Source: Aquincolibacterium sp041674705 (GTDB lineage Bacteria > Omnitrophota > Omnitrophia > Omnitrophales > Aquincolibacteriaceae). Taken from it: DNA of 64,000 nucleotides. Position 1 is the first letter of the stretch, and each line of letters opens with the position of its first letter. Both the position numbers and the translations under genes were made by a program. The stretch covers positions 1 to 64,000 of the forward strand of contig JBAYVF010000006.1 of assembly GCA_041674705.1 (NCBI GenBank). The letters run 5' to 3'. The notes below the pieces were generated by a model. It saw nothing but the letters and a program-made list of their open reading frames with translations, was not told where the DNA came from and did no database searches. Shown one piece after another: positions 32,001 to 39,623 of the stretch.

Positions 32001-33384
32001 ACTCGATTTCGAAGACACCATCGCCGCAATCGCGACTCCCGCGGGCGAGGGAGGCATTGCGGTGATCCGCGTCAGCGGTCCAGGGGCGTTTGAAGCCGTC
32101 GAGCCATTTTTTGTTTCCCCTGAACATGAAAAATTGAAGGATACGCCCGCCAATACGATCCGCTGGGGAAAGTTTACAGACCCTGCGGGACTTCTCGTGG
32201 ATCAGGTGCTTGTCAGCTGTTTCCGCGCTCCGCGGTCCTATACCGGGCAGGACGTGATCGAGATCAGCTGTCATGGGGGTGTCGCGGTCACAAGGAAGAT
32301 CCTGGGTTCTTTGCTTGGGAAAGGCGTCCGTCATGCGGAGCCCGGAGAATTCACACGCCGGGCTTTTCTGAGCGGAAAGATCGATCTTACCCAAGCAGAA
32401 GCAGTGCTCGATCTGATCCACGCCAAAAGCGATCGCTCGCTTGACATCGCGGTTCGTCAACTTTCCGGCGCTCTTTCCCGTACGCTTAGAGAGTTAAAAG
32501 ATTCGCTCGTCAGACTTTTGGCTCACATGGAAGCTTATCTTGATTTCCCGGAAGAAGACCTGGAAGTGGATGTTAAGACCGGCATGCAAAAACAATTCAC
32601 AAGCGTTCAGGAAAAAATTCGCTCTCTTATCGCGGGCTTTGGACGCAACCAGTTGATCCGCGAAGGCATGCTCGTGACCCTCGTGGGAAAACCCAATGTC
32701 GGGAAATCCTCGCTTTTTAACTCGCTTCTTGAGCGCGACCGCGCGCTTGTTTCCGATCTGCCGCACACCACGCGCGATCATTTAGAAGAAGCTCTTGAGA
32801 TCCGCGGGCTCTATATCCGTCTGCGAGACACCGCAGGACTTATTTCTACGCCGGAACATCCCCTGGATAAAATGGGTATGGACCGCACCTTGGAGGCGAT
32901 CAAGGAAAGCCACGTCGTGCTTTATGTGATGGATGGTTCCGTGCCGATCGAGGAGCAAGATCGCCACGTTTTTAAAAATATTCCCCAGGACAAGACCGTG
33001 CTTGTGCTTATAAATAAATCCGATCTCTCCTCCCGGGTCAAAGTGAAGGAGCTTAAGCTGTTCTTGGAAGAAAAACCCCTGATCCGGATCTCCGCAAAGA
33101 CGCGCGAGGGATTCGGGGAGCTCGAAGAAAAGATCGCGGGGTGTTTGGAGAAAGGAACTTCCGAGGCGGGGGAGCAGATCACGAAACTCCGTCATAAAAA
33201 GGCATTAGAATCCGCGCTCGAAGCGATACAACGAGCTGAGGGCTCATTTAAAGGAAAAATGTCACTCGAATTTGTGACGCCCGACCTTCGCTTGGCCCTG
33301 GAAGCCATGAAAGAGCTGACAGGAGAGGTTTATTCCGAGGATCTTCTGGATGTGATCTTCTCGGAATTCTGCATTGGCAAATAA
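31993..33384 (+). CDS. mnmE: tRNA modification GTPase MnmE
   Basis: The 463-residue protein has the tetrahydrofolate-binding N-terminal domain (DTIAAIATPAGEGGIAVIRV), a helical domain, and a G domain inside it: GKPNVGKSSLFNSLL, switch HTTRDHLEE, DTAGLI, NKSDL. The C-terminal FCIGK contains the catalytic Cys. With MnmG it makes the 5-carboxymethylaminomethyl group on wobble uridine of some tRNAs, using 5,10-methylene-tetrahydrofolate, so it fits the folate group. The switch I motif is HTTRD where GTTRD is usual. It overlaps folC by 8 bases. Confidence 0.96.
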   Translation: MSKLDFEDTIAAIATPAGEGGIAVIRVSGPGAFEAVEPFFVSPEHEKLKDTPANTIRWGKFTDPAGLLVDQVLVSCFRAPRSYTGQDVIEISCHGGVAVTRKILGSLLGKGVRHAEPGEFTRRAFLSGKIDLTQAEAVLDLIHAKSDRSLDIAVRQLSGALSRTLRELKDSLVRLLAHMEAYLDFPEEDLEVDVKTGMQKQFTSVQEKIRSLIAGFGRNQLIREGMLVTLVGKPNVGKSSLFNSLLERDRALVSDLPHTTRDHLEEALEIRGLYIRLRDTAGLISTPEHPLDKMGMDRTLEAIKESHVVLYVMDGSVPIEEQDRHVFKNIPQDKTVLVLINKSDLSSRVKVKELKLFLEEKPLIRISAKTREGFGELEEKIAGCLEKGTSEAGEQITKLRHKKALESALEAIQRAEGSFKGKMSLEFVTPDLRLALEAMKELTGEVYSEDLLDVIFSEFCIGK

Positions 33385-33412
33385 ATTTTCAGAAACATTG
33401 AAAATTTATTTT
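33380..33412 (+). terminator. A+T-rich hairpin at the end of mnmE
   Basis: AATAAATTTTC (33380-33390) pairs perfectly with GAAAATTTATT (33400-33410) and TTAAA follows. The stem begins in the stop codon. It has no G+C core, so termination would be weak. Confidence 0.45.
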
Positions 33413-33420
33413 AAATAGCG

Positions 33421-33448
33421 TTGACATCAGAAGTTTCTTTGCTATCCT
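33421..33448 (+). promoter_or_regulatory. sigma-70-type promoter candidate upstream of nrdJ
   Basis: A perfect -35 TTGACA (33421-33426) with a 16-base spacer and a -10 TATCCT (33443-33448). The next gene start is 378 bases away, so the message would have a long leader containing the 41-bp palindrome and the NrdR boxes, or the promoter may serve another short transcript. Confidence 0.55.
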
Positions 33449-33483
33449 TGTCTCGATTTATTTTCTAAAGGGTGACAAGGATT

Positions 33484-33524
33484 GCCCCAATTTCAAATTT
33501 GTTGAAATTGATAGGTATTGGGAC
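33484..33524 (+). repeat. 41-bp palindrome, CCCAATTTCA...TATTGGGAC family, copy 2
   Basis: It starts GCCCCAATTTCA and ends AAATTGATAGGTATTGGGAC, with an inner perfect stem CAATTTCA / TGAAATTG. The length equals that of the copy at 12322-12362 and the outer sequences are the same. Confidence 0.75.
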
Positions 33525-33734
33525 TAGAATTCCTCTCGCCGAGCAAATTTGAAAAAATTTTCGATAAGAAAAATAAAAGGCCCATGATTTTTAAAGATTT
33601 GATTCGCCGGCAGCGGGAAAAAAGAAGCGAGAGTCTTCGCGTGAGTTCGAAGCCCGGAAAAAAGAAAACGTAATCTTTTAAAGCGTCGATCCATCCCCAT
33701 ACAAAATAAGCTCAATGAAAAAATGGGATGTTCG
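33525..33734 (+). other. gap upstream of nrdJ without a confident gene
   Basis: This part of the 441-base gap between mnmE and nrdJ holds a possible 29-codon basic frame (ATG 33584 to TAA 33673, beginning MIFKDLIRRQREKRS) with a weak AAGG site. Nothing else supports it as a gene. I see no cobalamin riboswitch B12-box although nrdJ needs this cofactor. Confidence 0.3.
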
Positions 33735-33780
33735 ATACTATATGTAGTGGATGGGCATAACGCAATCACCCACATATAGT
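33735..33780 (+). promoter_or_regulatory. pair of NrdR boxes before nrdJ
   Basis: Box 1 ATACTATATGTAGTGG (33735-33750) fits the NrdR consensus acaCwAtATaTwGtgt. Box 2 centres on CCACATATAG (33770-33779). Their centres are 32 bases apart, three helical turns, as in known NrdR operators. They lie 46-90 bases before the nrdJ ATG. NrdR would repress ribonucleotide reductase according to ATP/dATP level; nrdR itself is not in the window. Confidence 0.8.
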
Positions 33781-33825
33781 GATGTTTAATAAGCTTTTAA
33801 AAAGTTTAAGGAGAGATAACGCTTT

Positions 33826-36800
33826 ATGAAGACAGCAAAACTGCCATCCGTTCAGGAAGGACAAAGCCTCGGCCGAGGACTTGTATTCAGGAGATTTTTC
33901 ACAAAGCCGGACGTTCACCCCCTGGATGAGATCAAATACGTCAAGCGCAGCTCGGTGATCACGAATCCTGACGGTTCGGTGGTTTTCAAGATGGAAAACG
34001 TTGAAGTCCCCGAGAGCTGGAGCCAGCTTGCGACCGATATTGTTGTTTCAAAATATTTCCGGAAGGCGGGAGTTCCTGAAACCGGGTCCGAGGTAAGCGC
34101 GCGACAGGTGGTGTCTCGCATTGCCCATTCGATCCGCGTGGCGGGTGAAAAGCTTGGGGGTTATTTTAAAACTCCGGCCGATGCGCAAGTCTTTGAAGAA
34201 GAAATGCTCCATTTATTGATCCAGCAGAAATGCGCCTTTAATTCTCCCGTCTGGTTTAATTGCGGGATGGACCTTTACGGGATCAAGGGGAGTGGCGGCA
34301 ATTATTATTGGGACCCGGTGACCGACACGATCCAGCAATCCACGGATTCTTATTCCAACCCGCAATGTTCCGCCTGTTTTATTCAGTCCGTCGATGACAA
34401 TCTAATGTCCATTTTCGATCTGATCAAGAATGAAGCCCGGCTTTTCAAGTTCGGATCCGGAACCGGGACGAACTTTTCAAAACTCCGCGGCCGCCAGGAA
34501 AAACTCTCAAGCGGCGGGACGTCGTCCGGACTGATGTCGTTTTTGGAAGTGCTGGATCGCGGGGCGGGCGCGACAAAATCCGGCGGGACCACGCGCCGTG
34601 CGGCGAAGATGTGCTGTCTCGATCTCGATCACCCCGAGATCATGGATTTTATTAACTGGAAAGTCCGCGAAGAAAAGAAAGTCGCCGCGCTTATCGCGGC
34701 CGGGTATTCCTCGGATTTCAACGGAGAGGCCTATAAGACGGTCGGGGGACAAAATTCGAATAATTCCGTGAGGATCTCGGACGAATTTATGCGCGCCTAT
34801 CTGAATGACGGAAAATGGCAGACGCGTTTTCGCACGACCGGGGATGTTTGCGAAACTTTTCAAGCCAAGGACATGATGGACCAGATCGCGTTCGCGGCTT
34901 GGGCGTGCGCGGATCCCGGCGTCCAATTCGACACGACGATCAATGATTGGCATACCTGCGCCAACACCGATCGCATTCACGCCTCCAATCCTTGTTCGGA
35001 ATATATGTTCCTGGATAATTCAGCGTGTAACCTGGCTTCGATCAATGTCATGAAATATCTCAAGGCCGACGGGACGTTTGATGTCGACGGGTTCCGTCAC
35101 ACCACGCGTGTTTTTATCACGGCCATGGATATTCTGGTGGATTACGCCTCGTATCCCACCGAGCAGATCGCCGGAAACAGTCATGTTTACCGGCCACTTG
35201 GAATTGGTTACGCCAATCTTGGAAGCCTCCTTATGGTGAACGGCATTCCCTACGACAGCGCCGAAGCTTCCGCGATCTGCAGCGCCCTTACCGCGATCCT
35301 GACGGGGCATGCCTACCGGACCTCAGCCGAGATCGCCGCTTCGAAAAACCCATTCTCCGATTACAAGAAAAATGAAAGTTCGATGTTACGCGTGATCGAA
35401 AAACACCGGGCGGCCGCGCACAAGATCCCGGCCGAGCATTGCTGGCAGGATATTCTGGTGGCGGCGCATGAAGATTGGGAAGACGCGTTTGAGATCGGGA
35501 AGCTTTACGGCTATCGTAACGCGCAGGTTTCCGTGATCGCACCGACCGGCACGATCGGGCTCCTTATGGATTGCGACACGACCGGGATCGAGCCGGATTT
35601 TGCGCTCGTAAAATTCAAAAAGCTCGCCGGCGGCGGTTATTTCAAGATCATCAACCAGGGTGTCCCCGCGGCTTTGCATAAACTCGGATATTCCGAAAGC
35701 GAAATTCAGAACATCATTGAGTATATCCAGGGCACTTCGCGCCTTGAAGGGACGCCGTGGATCAATCGCGCGACTTTGGCCGCAAAAGGTTTCACGAGCC
35801 CCGAACTGGATAAGATCGACTCCATGTTGCCGTCGGTATTTGATCTTAGTTTTGCTTTTACGAAATGGACGCTTGGGGAGGATACCCTGAAGCGTCTTGG
35901 TTTCAAGGCAGAAGATTATAACCATCTCCGGTTCAACGTGCTTGAGGCGCTCGGTTTCTCGAAAGCAGAGATCGAAGAAGCCAACGGCGTGGTGTGCGGC
36001 ATGATGACGATCGAAGGCGCGCCGCTTCTCAAGCCTGAACATTTACCGGTCTTTGATTGCGCGAACCGGTGCGGAAAACACGGCAAGCGTTTCATTGAAC
36101 CCATGACGCATGTCCGGATGATGGCCGCGGCGCAGCCGTTCATTTCCGGCGCCATTTCCAAGACGGTGAATCTCCCGCACGAAAGCACGGTGGAAGACAT
36201 CGAAAAGATCTACGTGGAATCCTGGAAAATGGGGCTGAAGGCCGTCGCGCTCTACCGGGATGGCTCCAAGTTGTCACAGCCGCTGAATACCAAGTCCGGC
36301 GATTCGGCTTCGGATAAAAAAACCGAAAAGAAAAATGAGATCCAGACGGCGCATCCTCTGGTCCTGCAGCGCAAGCGCTTGCCCAAAAAGCGCGCGGGGA
36401 TCACGGTCGAATCCCGTGTCGGGGGCCAAAAGATCTATCTCCGGACCGGAGAATATCCAGACGGAACGATCGGTGAGATCTTTGTCGATATGCACAAAGA
36501 AGGCGCCGCGTTCCGTTCCATGATGAACTGCTTTGCGATCGCGGTTTCGCTCGGGCTTCAGTACGGGGTCCCTCTTGATGAATTTGTGAATGTCTTCACC
36601 TTCACCCGTTTCGAACCGCAGGGGCTTGTGGACCATCCGAATATCAAGCTCTCCACCTCGATCGTGGATTATCTTTTCCGTGTGTTGGGTATGGAATATC
36701 TTGGGATGACGGAATTCGTCCAGATCCCGCCCAAGCCCGAGGATCTTCAGATCAATAAAAAAACAGTTTCCGCAATTGCGCAGGCCCCCGCGATCGAGGC

Positions 36801-36999
36801 CCCCGCTTCGGTTCAAGACCCGGTCCCCTCCGTGAGCGTTGTCAAAAAGAACACTTCCCTCAGCGCTGCCGGCGCGAACGAGCATCTGGCGAACATGATG
36901 GGCGATGCGCCCTTCTGCACGAATTGCGGCCATGTGACCGTGCGAAGCGGCTCCTGCTATAAGTGCCTGAATTGCGGCAATAGTATGGGATGCTCGTAA
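33826..36999 (+). CDS. nrdJ: adenosylcobalamin-dependent ribonucleotide reductase (class II)
   Basis: The 1057-residue protein is a class II reductase: FNSPVWFNCGMDLYG, SACFIQSVDDNLMSIFDL with the active Cys, KFGSGTGTNFSKLRG, NPCSEYMFLDNSACNLASIN with Asn, Cys and Glu of the radical site, and VSVIAPTGTIGLLMDCDTTG. The C-terminus ends in a Cys-rich tail (FCTNCGHVT..CYKCLNCGNS..CS) that shuttles electrons from thioredoxin. It makes deoxyribonucleotides without needing oxygen. A strong AAGGAGA site precedes the ATG, and two NrdR boxes control it. A repeat overlaps the stop codon. Confidence 0.97.
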   Translation: MKTAKLPSVQEGQSLGRGLVFRRFFTKPDVHPLDEIKYVKRSSVITNPDGSVVFKMENVEVPESWSQLATDIVVSKYFRKAGVPETGSEVSARQVVSRIAHSIRVAGEKLGGYFKTPADAQVFEEEMLHLLIQQKCAFNSPVWFNCGMDLYGIKGSGGNYYWDPVTDTIQQSTDSYSNPQCSACFIQSVDDNLMSIFDLIKNEARLFKFGSGTGTNFSKLRGRQEKLSSGGTSSGLMSFLEVLDRGAGATKSGGTTRRAAKMCCLDLDHPEIMDFINWKVREEKKVAALIAAGYSSDFNGEAYKTVGGQNSNNSVRISDEFMRAYLNDGKWQTRFRTTGDVCETFQAKDMMDQIAFAAWACADPGVQFDTTINDWHTCANTDRIHASNPCSEYMFLDNSACNLASINVMKYLKADGTFDVDGFRHTTRVFITAMDILVDYASYPTEQIAGNSHVYRPLGIGYANLGSLLMVNGIPYDSAEASAICSALTAILTGHAYRTSAEIAASKNPFSDYKKNESSMLRVIEKHRAAAHKIPAEHCWQDILVAAHEDWEDAFEIGKLYGYRNAQVSVIAPTGTIGLLMDCDTTGIEPDFALVKFKKLAGGGYFKIINQGVPAALHKLGYSESEIQNIIEYIQGTSRLEGTPWINRATLAAKGFTSPELDKIDSMLPSVFDLSFAFTKWTLGEDTLKRLGFKAEDYNHLRFNVLEALGFSKAEIEEANGVVCGMMTIEGAPLLKPEHLPVFDCANRCGKHGKRFIEPMTHVRMMAAAQPFISGAISKTVNLPHESTVEDIEKIYVESWKMGLKAVALYRDGSKLSQPLNTKSGDSASDKKTEKKNEIQTAHPLVLQRKRLPKKRAGITVESRVGGQKIYLRTGEYPDGTIGEIFVDMHKEGAAFRSMMNCFAIAVSLGLQYGVPLDEFVNVFTFTRFEPQGLVDHPNIKLSTSIVDYLFRVLGMEYLGMTEFVQIPPKPEDLQINKKTVSAIAQAPAIEAPASVQDPVPSVSVVKKNTSLSAAGANEHLANMMGDAPFCTNCGHVTVRSGSCYKCLNCGNSMGCS

Positions 37000-37067
37000 G
37001 GCGATAAGGCGTACGGAGTACGGCGAAAACATAAAAAGCATGACGCCGTACGCCTTCCGCCGTACGG
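36996..37067 (+). repeat. GTACGGC-type reiterated inverted repeat on the nrdJ stop codon, copy 2
   Basis: The left arm GTAAGGCGATAAGGCGTACG (36996 on) includes the TAA stop and continues GAGTACGGCG. The right arm CGCCGTACGCCTTCCGCCGT pairs with it (to 37067). It has the same words as the element at 30683-30745. Confidence 0.85.
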
Positions 37068-37110
37068 ATGCTGGCTCTTTAAGTGAAAATGAAGTAATAT
37101 TTTACCCACC

Positions 37111-38883
37111 ATGACCTCCCACGAACCCATTGAAGCGACCGAGAAACTTTTTACACGCACCCGCTCGCGGTCTTTTCGAGGATGGATCCGCTTTGGGGTT
37201 TACTTCCTGATCATCGGCGTTTTCGCCCTCCTTTTGGGAACGCACAAGCTGGATCGTCTCGAAGCTCTCGTTCGCGACAGTTTCTTAAAACAGGTTACCT
37301 GGGGGCAAGCCCATCCGGGGATTGTCCTGATCGAAATCCCGGAAACGGCTTTAGCGGAGATAGGTCCCTGGCCGTGGCCCCGAAGTTATCACGCGATTAT
37401 GGCGCGCCTTTTAAGCGAATGGAAGGCGGCCGCAGTGGTTCTTGATCTCGACCTGTCCGAACCGACCGATCCCAAGAACGATCAGGATCTGGCGCAATCT
37501 CTTGGAAAGGTTGAAATCCCTTTTTATCTTCCGGTGGAGCTGAAACCCCAACAAGAGAAAAAATTCTGGGTGCATGGGATGCCCGTCGTGCTGGAGAGCG
37601 GCGAAGGCAAGAGAAGCTGGATCCATCCTTTGCCAGAGTTTGAGAAAGAAGCCCGGGGCGTCGGTCATAGTTATCTCGCTTCGGACCCCGACGGCCTTCT
37701 GAGAAGATTCGATCCCTTCATCACAGAGGGAAAAGAAAGCCATCTTTTTCTTCCGCTTCGCGTGGCGTTCGACCAAATGAAAAAACCCATCCCTTCGCCC
37801 CAAGAGTGGGAGAGGCTCGAAGATTTTCAGGGGAAGATTCTGATCCCCTGGAGCGAGGCGTGGGACCGCGGATTCACGCGTTACAATTACGCGGACCTGA
37901 TTCATAGTTTTTATGCGATCCAGAAAGGGATGCGGCCCGTCATCGACCCCGGCATGGTTGCCGGAAAGATCTGCCTGGTGGGGCCCGTTGCGCCCGGGGC
38001 AACGGATCTTAAAGTCACACCTCTTAGCAGTGCGTATGCAAGGATCGGTGTTTACGCTCAGGTTTTGAATGCGGCGTTGACCAGCAACTGGGTGCGGCCC
38101 GTGTCGTTCCTGGGAAACATCCTTTGCCTTTTAGGGTGCGGAGTTTTGGCGATGACCTTATTTGTCGCGCTGAGCGGAGCGTGGTCGCTTGTGGCAGGGC
38201 TTTTACTTGTCGTCGGATGGTTCGCGTTCTGCTTCACGGTTTTCGCAAAGTGGCATTTAGGGTTCTACGTGGTCACTCCGGCCCTGCTTATGTTCTGTCT
38301 TTTCATTTTTACAGCGATCTATGCCCAGGCCACCGCGATGCGTGAAAAGTCGCATCTCTTTCACCTCGCCACGCGGGACGGACTGACCGAGCTTTATGTG
38401 ATCCGTCATTTTCGTCTGATCATGAACCAGATCGTGCGTGAAGCAAGTTCCCGAAAACAGCCCTTGTCGGTCATCTTGCTCGATATCGACAACTTTAAAA
38501 AGATCAACGATACCTACGGGCATCCCGCAGGGGATATGGTGCTTAAAAAAACGGCGGCCATTATCCTTGCTTTTATCCGGAAGCGCCGGCCTTTTCGGGA
38601 GATCGATTTCGCGGCGCGCTACGGCGGTGAGGAATTCATCATCATGCTCCGGAAAGCCGGCCTCCAGGAGGCCGCCGAGGTTGCGGCCGAACGCATCCGG
38701 AAAAAGATCGAAGAAACAAAGTTTGAGTGGGAAGGAAAAGCGATCCGGGTCACGGTGAGTTTGGGGGTCGCGGTTCGTCATGCGGGGGAAAACGTTCCTG
38801 ACCCGATGGTCCATCGGGCCGATGCCGCCCTGTATAAAGCCAAAGAAGCCGGAAAAAATCGCGTTTGGAGTGAAGGCCGGTAG
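37111..38883 (+). CDS. CHASE2-domain diguanylate cyclase
   Basis: The 590-residue protein has one membrane segment (about residues 28-45), an extracytoplasmic CHASE2 sensor (VLIEIPETALAEIGPWPWPR, VLDLDLSEP, PGMVAGKICLVGPVA), three close membrane segments (about 330-405) and a C-terminal GGDEF domain. The active site reads RYGGEEF (about residue 500), so cyclase activity is expected. An inhibitory I-site REID stands 5 residues before it, which means product feedback is probably intact. It makes cyclic di-GMP in response to an outside signal. No clear ribosome binding site is seen before ATG 37111. Confidence 0.92.
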   Translation: MTSHEPIEATEKLFTRTRSRSFRGWIRFGVYFLIIGVFALLLGTHKLDRLEALVRDSFLKQVTWGQAHPGIVLIEIPETALAEIGPWPWPRSYHAIMARLLSEWKAAAVVLDLDLSEPTDPKNDQDLAQSLGKVEIPFYLPVELKPQQEKKFWVHGMPVVLESGEGKRSWIHPLPEFEKEARGVGHSYLASDPDGLLRRFDPFITEGKESHLFLPLRVAFDQMKKPIPSPQEWERLEDFQGKILIPWSEAWDRGFTRYNYADLIHSFYAIQKGMRPVIDPGMVAGKICLVGPVAPGATDLKVTPLSSAYARIGVYAQVLNAALTSNWVRPVSFLGNILCLLGCGVLAMTLFVALSGAWSLVAGLLLVVGWFAFCFTVFAKWHLGFYVVTPALLMFCLFIFTAIYAQATAMREKSHLFHLATRDGLTELYVIRHFRLIMNQIVREASSRKQPLSVILLDIDNFKKINDTYGHPAGDMVLKKTAAIILAFIRKRRPFREIDFAARYGGEEFIIMLRKAGLQEAAEVAAERIRKKIEETKFEWEGKAIRVTVSLGVAVRHAGENVPDPMVHRADAALYKAKEAGKNRVWSEGR

Positions 38884-38941
38884 CTCTTCTCGCGTCTTGA
38901 CCTATCCCAAGGAAAACAATACACTTTCACTTCTCGGACGC

Positions 38942-38999
38942 TGGGTGAAGGATGGAGGAGGGTGAAAAGTCAGGCACCATCCGCCATCCGTCTTCCGCA
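38942..38999 (+). repeat. GGATGG-type reiterated inverted repeat (intergenic copy)
   Basis: The left arm GGTGAAGGATGGAGGAGGGT pairs with the right arm CACCATCCGCCATCCGTCTT then CCGC. The same words form the element at 51811-51888 inside the giant gene. Confidence 0.78.
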
Positions 39000-39013
39000 A
39001 TCCTGTTTTACGT

Positions 39014-39400
39014 GGAGGGATGGCAGAGTCATTCGCGGTTTCGCGGCGAATGACTTCGAGGAGTAAAGCGACGAGAGGTCTTCAGAATGGAACAACGTTG
39101 GTCTCTTTATATTCTTGAGTGTCGCACGAAAGATTTGTATGTGGGCATTGCTCAGGATGTGCAGAAAAGACTGGAGTTGCACAATAAGGGGCGTGCATGC
39201 CGGTACACTAAATTTCGAGGACCTGTGACGTTAGTTCATGAAGAATACTGCGGTGGTTACGCTGAAGCACGAAGACGGGAAAGAGAAGTCAAAAAGTTTT
39301 CTAGGATCAAGAAGTTAGCTTTAAGAGACCTCTCGTCACCAAAGACGTGACTCGAGGTCCCAAAAATTATAAAACAAATTTTTGGGAGGGATGGCAGAGT
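39014..39400 (+). mobile_element. GIY-YIG cassette between two copies of a tRNA-Ser 5' end
   Basis: The 16-bp word GGAGGGATGGCAGAGT occurs at 39014-39029 and again at 39385-39400. It is the 5' end of a tRNA-Ser. Between the copies lie, in order: a palindrome GTCATTCGC / GCGAATGAC (39028-39053), a left end GACTTCGAG...GCGACGAGAGGTC (39052-39080), the GIY-YIG gene, a right end GACCTCTCGTC...GACTCGAGGTC (39327-39359) that is an imperfect inverted copy of the left end, and a hairpin CCCAAAAATT / AATTTTTGGG (39359-39386). This layout, nuclease gene plus inverted ends plus target duplication, suggests a small mobile element targeting tRNA genes. Confidence 0.6.
39087..39350 (+). CDS. GIY-YIG nuclease domain protein
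   Basis: The 87-residue protein is a minimal GIY-YIG domain: WSLYILECRTKDLYVGIAQD for the two Tyr strands, Arg in VQKRLELHNKG, CRYTKFRGPVTLVHEEY with the metal Glu region, then EARRREREVKKFSRIKKLAL. Such single-domain proteins of the UPF0213/URI group are poorly understood, while larger relatives are homing or repair nucleases. Its ribosome binding site (GAGAGG) lies within the left inverted end and its last residues (RDLSSPKT) are encoded by the right inverted end. Its place between two tRNA-Ser fragments points to a homing-like role, which is inference. Confidence 0.85.
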   Translation: MEQRWSLYILECRTKDLYVGIAQDVQKRLELHNKGRACRYTKFRGPVTLVHEEYCGGYAEARRREREVKKFSRIKKLALRDLSSPKT

Positions 39401-39466
39401 GGTCGAATGCGGCGGTCTCGCCACCGCCTGCGAAGCGGCGGGGTCCCGCCTCTTTTTAGGCGGGAA
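39385..39466 (+). pseudogene. broken tRNA-Ser gene
   Basis: Positions 39385-39420 match the 5' half of the intact tRNA-Ser at 39500 (acceptor strand, D arm GGCAGAGTGGTCGAATGC, start of the anticodon arm). The anticodon loop is damaged: stem GCGGT / ACCGC closes only six bases, CTCGCC. No T arm or matching TCCCTCC acceptor strand follows; instead there is a palindrome CCCGCCT-CTTTTT-AGGCGGG (39445-39464). The gene cannot give a working tRNA. It lies immediately next to the GIY-YIG cassette. Confidence 0.75.
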
Positions 39467-39499
39467 AAACTAGCATTTTTTGATCGGCCGTTCGTTTAG

Positions 39500-39586
39500 G
39501 GAGAGGTGGCAGAGTGGTCGAATGCGGCAGTCTCGAAAACTGTTAATCGCGCAAGCGGTTCGGGAGTTCGAATCTCCCCCTCTCCG
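39500..39586 (+). tRNA. tRNA-Ser (anticodon CGA)
   Basis: The acceptor GGAGAGG pairs with CCTCTCC, discriminator G. The D arm has GGCAGAGTGGTCGAATGC, the anticodon stem GCAGT / ACTGT holds the loop CTCGAAA (anticodon CGA, codon UCG), a long class II variable arm follows, and the T arm GGGAG-TTCGAAT-CTCCC is intact. CCA is not encoded. It is 114 bases after the start of the broken tRNA-Ser. Confidence 0.95.
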
Positions 39587-39623
39587 TTTTGCTATGATTT
39601 TTAAATAAAAAAAGGAATAGAAA

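Noticed and set aside
33584..33673. A 29-codon basic frame with a weak ribosome binding site upstream of nrdJ
   Set aside because: Too short, no recognisable pattern, and lies in a gap with repeats and operators; kept only as a remark.
33400..33825. Cobalamin riboswitch before nrdJ
   Set aside because: No B12-box-like sequence is visible; NrdR boxes explain control better.
39014..39080. A second tRNA-Ser at the left end of the GIY-YIG cassette
   Set aside because: Only the first 16 bases match; no anticodon arm or acceptor partner follows.
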